DNA of 16,031 nt from Clostridiales bacterium UBA1728 (GTDB lineage: Bacteria > Bacillota > Clostridia > Oscillospirales > Oscillospiraceae): assembly GCA_002315975.1 (NCBI GenBank), contig DCIK01000016.1, positions 6,121-22,151 on the forward strand. Reading direction: 5' to 3'. Both the position numbers and the translations under genes were made by a program. The notes under the pieces were generated by a model. It was not told where the DNA came from. It was given only the letters and a program-made list of their open reading frames with translations, and ran no database searches. Below are positions 6,052 through 12,325 of this stretch, one piece after another (the first letter of the stretch is position 1; the number at the start of each line of letters is the position of its first letter).

Positions 6052-7011
6052 ATGAGCAATAATAACAGCGAATACTCCGCCTGCAGCTTTAAGACCAGTA
6101 TCGGCGGGCAGGCTCTCATAGAAGGTATCATGATGCGCGGTCCGGAGAAGCAGGCTATAGTCTGCCGCAAGCCGGACGGCACCCTTGTCACAAAAATCGA
6201 CACCATCAGACTGGTGAAGGAGCGCTACCCCATTCTGGGCTGGCCTCTGATCCGGGGCGTGGCCACCTTTCTCAGCTCCATGATCATGGGCGTTCAGGCT
6301 CTGAGCTGGTCGGCCGAGCAGCAACCCGAGGAGATCGAGGGTGAGCCGGACAAGCTGGACAAGTGGATCGAGGAGCATTTCTCCCAGGAGACCGCCGGTA
6401 AGCTCATTATCGGCGTGGCGGTGGTGCTGGGTATCGGCCTGAGCGTGGGGCTCTTCGCCCTGCTGCCCACGCTGCTGGCGGGGCTGCTCAACAAGGCGCT
6501 GCCGCTGGGCGTGTTCCGGGGGCTGGCCGAGGGTCTGATCCGCATCTGCATTTTCATCGGCTATCTCTGGGCGTGCAGTCAGCTCAAGGACATCAAACGG
6601 GTCTGGCAGTACCACGGCGCCGAGCACAAGAGCATCTACTGCTACGAGCACGGCAAAGAGCTCACCGTGGAGAACGCCCGGGAGGAATCCCGGCTCCATC
6701 CCCGCTGCGGCACCAGCTTTCTCTTTATCGTGGTATTCATCAGCGTGCTGGTATTCTCCTTCATCCGCACGGAGAACACGCTGGCGCGTATGGGGCTCCA
6801 TCTGGCGCTGCTGCCTCTGCTGGTGGGCGTCAGCTATGAGTTTATCAAGCTGGCCGGACGATACGACAATGCCTTCACCCGCGCCATCTCCGCTCCCGGC
6901 AAGGCCCTGCAGCACCTGACCACCGCCGAGCCCGATGACAGTATGCTGGAGGTGGGTCTGGAGGCGCTGAAGCTGGTCATGCCCGAGGAAAAGGGCAAGG
7001 ACATCTGGTGA
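6052..7011 (+). CDS. DUF1385 (YqhQ-like) integral membrane protein
   Basis: A 319-residue member of the DUF1385 family (PF07136; B. subtilis YqhQ), whose biochemical role is not established to my knowledge. Family motifs are GGQALIEGIMMRGP (18-31), YHGAEHK (187-193) and HPRCGTSFL (216-224); H188, H192, H216 and C219 could form a metal site (inference). Hydrophobic segments near 119-146, 162-176, 221-237 and 247-265 suggest four membrane spans. The ATG at 6052 was chosen because GAGG lies 7 bases before it and the family's N-terminal motif starts soon after; an upstream in-frame extension runs through hairpin DNA. DUF1385 genes often sit beside prmC in Clostridia, as here. The last 20 codons are repeated downstream at 7213. 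Confidence 0.9.
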   Translation: MSNNNSEYSACSFKTSIGGQALIEGIMMRGPEKQAIVCRKPDGTLVTKIDTIRLVKERYPILGWPLIRGVATFLSSMIMGVQALSWSAEQQPEEIEGEPDKLDKWIEEHFSQETAGKLIIGVAVVLGIGLSVGLFALLPTLLAGLLNKALPLGVFRGLAEGLIRICIFIGYLWACSQLKDIKRVWQYHGAEHKSIYCYEHGKELTVENAREESRLHPRCGTSFLFIVVFISVLVFSFIRTENTLARMGLHLALLPLLVGVSYEFIKLAGRYDNAFTRAISAPGKALQHLTTAEPDDSMLEVGLEALKLVMPEEKGKDIW

Positions 7012-7031
7012 GCGCTTTGCGCTTTGCGCTT

Positions 7032-7195
7032 CGCTGGAAATCTCCGATTTCCAGCGAGTCTTTTCTCGCGCTTATCGCGGCGGCGAGGCCGCCTTGGTCG
7101 GCGCGAGGGTGCGTCCTCAAGACGCACCTCAGGGTATTTTTCTTCGGGCGAGGCTCGAAGAAAAATGATTTGATTTTATTGCGCCTGCGGCGCAA
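7032..7195. repeat. Chain of five perfect hairpins, present again in copy 2
   Basis: In order: CGCTGGAAATC/GATTTCCAGCG (7032-7056), CTCGCGC/GCGCGAG (7065-7107) enclosing GGCGGC/GCCGCC (7079-7093), GGTGCGTC/GACGCACC (7108-7128), TTTTTCTTCG/CGAAGAAAAA (7137-7165) and TTGCGCC/GGCGCAA (7179-7195). The chain ends in AACTCTGCGAGGCA, as does the chain before DUF1385. In the second copy (about 7291-7453) most changes fall in loops or spacers, though one (G to A in the first stem) breaks a pair. None has a good T-run on the plus strand, so ordinary termination is doubtful. Confidence 0.75.
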
Positions 7196-7212
7196 CTCTG
7201 CGAGGCAATTGT

Positions 7213-7276
7213 GGAGGTGGGTCTGGAGGCGCTGAAGCTGGTCATGCCCGAGGAAAAGGGCAAGGACATCTGGTGA
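7213..7276 (+). pseudogene. Duplicated 3' fragment of the DUF1385 gene
   Basis: This stretch is identical to the final 20 codons and stop of the gene ending at 7011 but has no start codon context, so it is a gene remnant created by the tandem duplication and not a gene. Confidence 0.85.
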
Positions 7277-7470
7277 GCGCTTTGCGCTTCACTGGAAATC
7301 TGCGATTTCCAGCGAGCCTTTTCTCGCGCTGATCGCGGCGGCGAGGCCGCCTTGGTCGGCGCGAGGGTGCGTCCTCAAGACGCACCTCAGGGTATTTTTC
7401 TTCGGGCGAAGCTCGAAGAAAAATGATTTGATTTTATTGCGCCTGCGGCGCAACTCTGCGAGGCAATAGC

Positions 7471-8331
7471 ATGGTATGTACCGTAAATGATCTGTATCTG
7501 GAAACCCGCCGGGCGCTGCGAGGCGCACAGGTGGAGGGGGCGGAGCTGGAAGCAAAGCTCCTGCTTTGCCATGCCTTCGGCTGCTCCAAGGAGGAGCTGC
7601 TCTCGAAAATGCAGATGTACGCCGGTGAGAGTGTACAGAAATCCGTCCGCTCCATGACAGAGCGGCGGCTGCAGGGGGAGCCGGTGGCCTACATCACCGG
7701 GATGTGGGAGTTCTGCGGTCTGCCCTTTGAGGTCAGTCCCGCCGTGCTCATCCCCCGCAACGACACCGAGGTGCTGGTGGAGGAGGCGCTGAAGCTCCTG
7801 CGTGCAAAGCGGAAGGCGGACGCCCGCATCCTCGATCTGGGCTGCGGCAGCGGCTGCATCGGCATTGCGCTGGGGCATTATCTCCCCGGCAGCCGCATCA
7901 CCTCCGTGGACATCAGCCCCGAGGCCGTGGAAACCACCAAGAACAATGTCCGGCGCAACGGACTCACCCGCCGCAGCGCCGTGCTGGAGGGCAACATTTT
8001 AGAGCCGCCCCCCATGCGCATGGGCGAGTATGACCTGCTGGTCTCCAACCCGCCCTATATTGCCAGCGCCGAGATCGAAACGCTGGACAGCTCCGTGAAG
8101 GATTACGAGCCCCGGCTGGCCTTGGACGGCGGCGACGACGGCTTAAAGTTCTATGAAGCCATTCTGTCCCGTTGGCTGTCCGTTTTATCGGACTCGGGCA
8201 GTGTTATCATGGAGACAGGTGAGGGACAGGCCGAGGCCGTGATGAACCTGATGCGGCAAGCGGGACTTAAGGATGTCCGCAGCGCACAGGACAATTACGG
8301 CACCGAGCGCTTTGTCCTCGGCAGCAAATAA
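7471..8331 (+). CDS. prmC: Release factor glutamine N5-methyltransferase PrmC
   Basis: PrmC transfers a methyl group from S-adenosylmethionine to the glutamine of the GGQ motif in peptide chain release factors RF1 and RF2, in the cytoplasm, which improves termination. The 286-residue protein has the usual helical N-terminal domain (1-80) for release factor binding, then the Rossmann methyltransferase domain with DLGCGSGCIGIAL (122-134, SAM binding) and the substrate-glutamine motif NPPY (193-196). VLIPRNDTE (92-100) matches the family's conserved VLIPRPDTE except N for P. GAGG lies 7 bases before the ATG. Often prfA is the neighbour; here the next gene, 39 bases on, is recA, so they may share a transcript. 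Confidence 0.95.
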   Translation: MVCTVNDLYLETRRALRGAQVEGAELEAKLLLCHAFGCSKEELLSKMQMYAGESVQKSVRSMTERRLQGEPVAYITGMWEFCGLPFEVSPAVLIPRNDTEVLVEEALKLLRAKRKADARILDLGCGSGCIGIALGHYLPGSRITSVDISPEAVETTKNNVRRNGLTRRSAVLEGNILEPPPMRMGEYDLLVSNPPYIASAEIETLDSSVKDYEPRLALDGGDDGLKFYEAILSRWLSVLSDSGSVIMETGEGQAEAVMNLMRQAGLKDVRSAQDNYGTERFVLGSK

Positions 8332-8370
8332 GGAATTTTACATCCGTACATCGGATCGGGAGGTAGCATT

Positions 8371-9474
8371 ATGGCAGCAAAGAAGTCCGGCCCCAGCGTG
8401 AACACTCCGGCCCCCGCAGAGGACAAGAAGAAGGCGCTGGAAACCGCTCTGGCGCAGATTGAAAAGAACTACGGCAAGGGCGCGATCATGCGTCTGGGCG
8501 AGGATATTCCCATCAATGTGGAGTCCATCTCCACCGGCTCCCTGAGTCTGGATCTGGCTCTGGGCGTGGGCGGTGTGCCCCGGGGACGCATCATCGAGGT
8601 CTACGGCCCCGAGTCCTGCGGCAAGACCACTCTGGCTCTGCACATCGTGGCCTCCGCCCAGAAGCAGGGCGGCGAGGCTGCTTACATCGATGTGGAGCAC
8701 GCGCTGGAGCCCGCCTATGCCCGGGCTCTGGGCGTGGACATTGACAATCTGCTGATTTCTCAGCCCGACACCGGCGAGCAGGCGCTGGACATTACCGAGG
8801 CTCTGGTTCGCTCCGGCGGCGTGGACGTGGTGGTGGTGGACTCCGTGGCCGCCCTGCTGCCCAAGAGTGAGCTGGAGGGCGAGATGGGTGAGAGCAGCGT
8901 GGGCGTTGTGGCCCGGCTCATGTCTCAGGCTCTGCGCAAGCTGGCCGGTGCCATCTCCAAAACCAACACCGTGGTGGTGTTCATCAACCAGCTCCGCGAG
9001 AAGATCGGCGTCATGTACGGCAACCCCGAGACCACCCCCGGTGGCCGCGCCCTGAAGTACTTCGCCTCCGTGCGCATTGATATGCGCCGGGTGGAAACCC
9101 TCAAGAACGGCACGGAGATGATCGGCAACCGCACCCGCGCCAAGGTCATCAAGAACAAGGTGGCTCCCCCCTTCAAGGAGGCCGAGTTTGACATTATCTA
9201 CGGCGAGGGCATCTCCAAGGTGGGCGAGATTATCGATCTGGGCGCCAAGCTGGAGCTCATCGACAAGGCCGGTGCCTGGTACACAGTCTGCGGCGAGCGG
9301 GTGCAGGGCCGCGATGCGGTGAAGGAATATCTCCTCTCCCACCCCGAAAACTGCGACGAGCTGGAGCAGAAGATCCGCGACAACGCCCACAAGCTCATGA
9401 CGCCCCAGGCCAAGCGTGCCGCCGTGGCCGCCGGACGCGCCATCGACATTGAGGCCGACGACTTCGAAGGATGA
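8371..9474 (+). CDS. recA: Recombinase RecA
   Basis: ATP-dependent strand-exchange protein that forms filaments on single-stranded DNA, drives homologous repair and triggers LexA self-cleavage. At 367 residues it is full length. Walker A is GPESCGKTT (79-87), with Cys where Ser is usual; Walker B is VDVVVVDSVAAL (151-162); the L2 region contains NQLREKIGVMYGNPETTPGG. The L1 segment reads MGESSVGVVARLMSQ (172-186), where most RecA proteins have a Gly-Asp-Ser-His pattern. The C-terminus is acidic (EADDFEG). GGGAGG at 8358-8363 is 7 bases before the ATG. I see no own promoter and no Gram-positive LexA box in the 39 bases upstream, so expression probably depends on the prmC transcript or a promoter inside prmC. 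Confidence 0.97.
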   Translation: MAAKKSGPSVNTPAPAEDKKKALETALAQIEKNYGKGAIMRLGEDIPINVESISTGSLSLDLALGVGGVPRGRIIEVYGPESCGKTTLALHIVASAQKQGGEAAYIDVEHALEPAYARALGVDIDNLLISQPDTGEQALDITEALVRSGGVDVVVVDSVAALLPKSELEGEMGESSVGVVARLMSQALRKLAGAISKTNTVVVFINQLREKIGVMYGNPETTPGGRALKYFASVRIDMRRVETLKNGTEMIGNRTRAKVIKNKVAPPFKEAEFDIIYGEGISKVGEIIDLGAKLELIDKAGAWYTVCGERVQGRDAVKEYLLSHPENCDELEQKIRDNAHKLMTPQAKRAAVAAGRAIDIEADDFEG

Positions 9475-9926
9475 ACCCGGAAGCAAAGGCACGGGCGCTC
9501 TCCCTGCTGGACAAGCGGGACTACTCCCGGAAAATGCTCATTGATAAGCTCTGTGAAAAGGCCATCTCCACCGCCGATGCGGAGGAGGTGGCCGACTGGC
9601 TCTGCTCCCTCCGGGTGGTGGACGACGGACGCTACGCCGCCATGGTGGTGCGTCACTACGCCGCCAAGGGCTACGGGCAGCGCCGCATCTGCGACGAGCT
9701 CTACCGCCGGGGCATATCCAAGGAGCTCTGGGACGAGGCTTTGGAGGAGATGCCGGAGCAGGACGAGGCCATAGAAAAAATCCTGCGCTCCAGGCTCAAG
9801 GGCGATTTCAGCCCCGAAAGCCGAAAAAAAGCAGCCGCTGCCGCCCAGAGGCGGGGCTACGGCTGGGAAGAGATTCGCGCCGCCATGGAGCGGCTGCAAA
9901 GTGAGGACGACACATGGACGAAGTGA
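9471..9926 (+). CDS. recX: RecA modulator RecX
   Basis: RecX binds RecA filaments and limits or tunes their growth. This 151-residue protein has the family's three-helix repeats: the N-terminal ALSLLDKRDYSRKMLIDKL-like repeat (9-27), a middle repeat containing ADWLCSLRVVDDGRYA (42-57) and a repeat with KGYGQRRICDELYRRGI, followed by an EKILRSRLKG segment. Its ATG overlaps the recA stop as ATGA, so translation is probably coupled; there is no well-spaced ribosome binding site (GAAGG touches the start). It overlaps the next gene by 13 bases. Length is at the short end for RecX. Sequence similarity in this family is weak, but the position after recA supports the call. Confidence 0.9.
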   Translation: MNPEAKARALSLLDKRDYSRKMLIDKLCEKAISTADAEEVADWLCSLRVVDDGRYAAMVVRHYAAKGYGQRRICDELYRRGISKELWDEALEEMPEQDEAIEKILRSRLKGDFSPESRKKAAAAAQRRGYGWEEIRAAMERLQSEDDTWTK

Positions 9927-11245
9927 AGAAGAACGGCAGAACGCTGGCACTGGTCTCTCTGGGCTGCGCCAAGAACTTAGTGAACAGCGAGGAGATGCTG
10001 GCGCTGCTGGACGAGGCGGGCTACAGCCTTGTAGACAGCATGGAGGAGGCCGACGGCGTGATCATCAACACCTGCGGCTTCATCAACGATGCCAAGACCG
10101 AGGCCATTGACAGCATCCTCTCCGCCGCCGAGCTGAAGAAGGACAGGCAGGAGCTGAAGATCATCGTAACCGGCTGCCTCAGTCAGCGCTACCGCAGGGA
10201 AATTCCGGAGGAGCTGCCCGAGGTGGACGCGCTGCTGGGTACCGCCGACTATGAGAACATCGTGTCCGTGGTGGACGCTGTCTTTGCGGGCAAGGAGGGT
10301 GTGGAGAGCTTTTCGCCTCTGAACACGCCTGTGCCCGAGCTGCCGCGACTGGTGACCACCGGCCCCAGCTGGGCATATTTCCGCATCGCCGAGGGCTGCG
10401 ACAACCGCTGCGCCTACTGCGTGATCCCCTTCCTGCGGGGACCCTATCGCTCCCGGAGTATGGAGAGTCTGCTGGAGGAGGCTCGGGGTCTCGCCCGGTG
10501 CGGCATTCAGGAGCTGATTGTGGTGGCGCAGGACATCACCCGCTACGGCACCGACTTTGCCGGCAAGCCCCTGCTCTCCGAGCTGCTCAAAGAGCTCTGC
10601 AAGCTGGACTTCCACTGGATCCGCCTCCACTACCTCTATCCGGAGATGGTGGACGATGAGCTCATCGAGACCATCGCCTCCGAGGAGAAGATCGTCAAGT
10701 ATCTCGACATCCCCATCCAGCACATCAACGATGACATCCTCCGCCGCATGAACCGCCGGGGCAACGGGCAGATGATCCGGGAGCTGTTTGCAAGGCTCCG
10801 CCGCCGTATGCCCGAGATCGTACTGCGCACCAGCCTGATCTCCGGTCTGCCCGGGGAGGACGAGGCCGCCTTTGAGGAGCTCTGTGCCTTTCTGCGGGAG
10901 GCAAAAATCCAGCGGGCCGGAGTATTCCCCTACTCTCCCGAGGAGGGCACCCCCGCCGCCAAGATGGAGGATCGCGTAGACACCGAGGAGGCCGAGCGCC
11001 GCGCCAAGCTGATAATGGAGCTGCAGGAGCAGGTCATGGACGCGTGGAACGCCTCGCTCATCGGCACGGTCATGGAAGTATTCGTGCAGGGTGAGGAGGA
11101 CGGCTATACCTGGGGCCGAACCTACGCCGACAGTCCCGACATCGACGGGCGCGTATACTTTGAGGGCGAGCTGCCCATGGGCAGCTTCGTCAATGTGCGC
11201 ATCGACAGCTCCGAAGACGGCGAGCTTTGGGGCACGATTGTGTAA
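9914..11245 (+). CDS. rimO: Ribosomal protein S12 methylthiotransferase RimO
   Basis: Radical-SAM enzyme that adds a methylthio group to a conserved aspartate of ribosomal protein S12. The 443-residue chain has all three parts: an N-terminal MTTase domain with cluster cysteines C18 (SLGCAKNLVNSE), C54 (NTCGFI) and C88 (GCLSQRY); the radical-SAM core with C162, C166 and C169 (GCDNRCAYC); and a C-terminal TRAM domain (about 378-443). SLGCAKN and the CGFI motif point to RimO and not to the tRNA enzyme MiaB. GAGGA (9903-9907) precedes the ATG, inside recX. It ends the prmC-recA-recX-rimO cluster and is followed by a terminator. Confidence 0.95.
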   Translation: MDEVKKNGRTLALVSLGCAKNLVNSEEMLALLDEAGYSLVDSMEEADGVIINTCGFINDAKTEAIDSILSAAELKKDRQELKIIVTGCLSQRYRREIPEELPEVDALLGTADYENIVSVVDAVFAGKEGVESFSPLNTPVPELPRLVTTGPSWAYFRIAEGCDNRCAYCVIPFLRGPYRSRSMESLLEEARGLARCGIQELIVVAQDITRYGTDFAGKPLLSELLKELCKLDFHWIRLHYLYPEMVDDELIETIASEEKIVKYLDIPIQHINDDILRRMNRRGNGQMIRELFARLRRRMPEIVLRTSLISGLPGEDEAAFEELCAFLREAKIQRAGVFPYSPEEGTPAAKMEDRVDTEEAERRAKLIMELQEQVMDAWNASLIGTVMEVFVQGEEDGYTWGRTYADSPDIDGRVYFEGELPMGSFVNVRIDSSEDGELWGTIV

Positions 11246-11292
11246 CGGCTCATCGCTTGGCCGAACCCCACGGGGTTGATATTGCTCTATAT

Positions 11293-11330
11293 AAAGACGG
11301 CAGCTGCCTTTTCGCTTGCTGCCGTCTTTT
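11293..11330 (+). terminator. Rho-independent terminator after rimO
   Basis: AAAGACGGCAGC (11293-11304) pairs perfectly with GCTGCCGTCTTT (11318-11329) and is followed by further T residues. It lies between converging genes, 47 bases after rimO and 15 bases beyond the mnmA stop on the other strand, and probably also slows minus-strand transcription although that side has only a short T-run. Confidence 0.85.
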
Positions 11331-11344
11331 CTTACGGAACCTAT

Positions 11345-12325
11345 TTACTCAATCCACCCGCCGCCCAATACCCGCTCGCCGTCGTAGAGGGCGCAGGCCT
11401 GACCGGGGGTGGGGGCGCGGACGGGCGAGTCAAAAACCACGCGACCGTCGGCATAGACCGTAGCCGCGGGGGAATCGCTCCTGGAATGGCGGATGCGGGC
11501 GGTGCAGCGGAGGGGAAAGGCCGCCTCCGCGAGCATACTCACATCCCGCAGCCTTATTTCGTCCGTCCAAACCTCATCGTCATCCGAAAGGGTGACGGTG
11601 TTTTTTTCGCTGTCGATGCCCGACACATACACCCGCTGCCCCAGCGCGATGCCCAGATGCCGCCGCTGACCGAGGGTGTAGTGGTGGATGCCGCCGTGCT
11701 GTCCCACGCCGCTGCCGTGATAGACAAACTCTCCGGGCGGGGGCGTGATGCCCCGCTGCTCAATGTAGCGGGCATAGTTCTTGTCGGGGATGAAGCAGAT
11801 TTCCATGCTGGCAGCCTTGTCTGCCACGGCGAGACCGCGCTCTCTGGCCAGAGCACGCACCTGCTCCTTGTTGTATTCTCCCAGCGGCAGCAGCAGCCGC
11901 TCCACCTGCTCTCTGCGAAGGCGGCAGAGCATATAGCTCTGGTCGTTGGGAGCCCTGCCCTTGCAGAGAGCACCGCCCACCGTGCGGGCATAATGCCCGG
12001 TGGCGATATAAGCAGCGCCAGCCCTGTCCGCCTCCCGCAGCAGAGAGGGGAACTTTACCAGCGGGTTGCAGAGCACACAGGGGTTGGGCGTTTCGCCCCG
12101 GAGATAGGCGGCGGCAAAGGGGGCGCAGACCTGCTCCTCCAGCTCCTTGCGGATATCCACCACCGTCAGCGGGACGGAGAGCGCCTCGGCTGCCTCCCGG
12201 GCTGCCTCCGCGCCGGGGAGACCGTTGTCCAGATATACGCCCAGCAGCTCATAGCCCGCATCCCGGAGCAGCAGCGCTGCCACGGCGGAGTCCACCCCGC
12301 CGCTGAGACCCAAGACTGCCTTCAT
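11345..12325 (-). CDS. mnmA: tRNA-specific 2-thiouridylase MnmA
   Basis: MnmA adds sulfur to C2 of the wobble uridine (U34) of tRNA-Lys, -Glu and -Gln. The PP-loop LSGGVDSAVA (7-16) binds ATP to activate U34. C86 in NPCVLCNPLVKF and C177 in MEICFIPDKNY are the pair of catalytic cysteines. The start at 12325 was chosen because its ATG overlaps the mnmG stop as ATGA and the protein then begins directly at the PP-loop strand; an in-frame ATG at 12343 would add six residues. At 326 residues it is shorter than the usual 350-370; the segment between the PP-loop and the first cysteine is trimmed (LDNG is followed directly by an Ala-rich helix), yet all catalytic motifs remain. It is the last gene of the minus-strand operon. 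Confidence 0.93.
   Translation of the reverse strand: MKAVLGLSGGVDSAVAALLLRDAGYELLGVYLDNGLPGAEAAREAAEALSVPLTVVDIRKELEEQVCAPFAAAYLRGETPNPCVLCNPLVKFPSLLREADRAGAAYIATGHYARTVGGALCKGRAPNDQSYMLCRLRREQVERLLLPLGEYNKEQVRALARERGLAVADKAASMEICFIPDKNYARYIEQRGITPPPGEFVYHGSGVGQHGGIHHYTLGQRRHLGIALGQRVYVSGIDSEKNTVTLSDDDEVWTDEIRLRDVSMLAEAAFPLRCTARIRHSRSDSPAATVYADGRVVFDSPVRAPTPGQACALYDGERVLGGGWIE

Larger units (their letters stand above)
6947..7468. repeat. Tandem duplication of a gene tail plus intergenic DNA
   Basis: Copy 1 (6947-7211) and copy 2 (7212-7468) are direct repeats offset by 265 bases. Each holds the last 20 codons and stop of the DUF1385 gene and then the same hairpin chain. By hand alignment they differ by five substitutions and one 7-base gap (an extra TTTGCGC unit in copy 1), plus the last bases. 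The two junctions join AGGCAATT to the gene tail and AGGCAATA to the prmC start. The 459 bases between DUF1385 and prmC hold nothing else. High similarity suggests a recent slippage or unequal crossover event, or ongoing homogenisation. Confidence 0.93.

Noticed and set aside
7008..7555. Short open frames in the duplicated intergenic DNA
   Set aside because: They exist as near-identical pairs because of the duplication and carry no start signals or recognisable domains.
9914..11245. MiaB-type tRNA methylthiotransferase
   Set aside because: The N-terminal SLGCAKNLVNSE and NTCGFI motifs are those of RimO.
11276..11345. Small gene after rimO on the plus strand
   Set aside because: The frame runs straight through the terminator stem and then antisense to mnmA.
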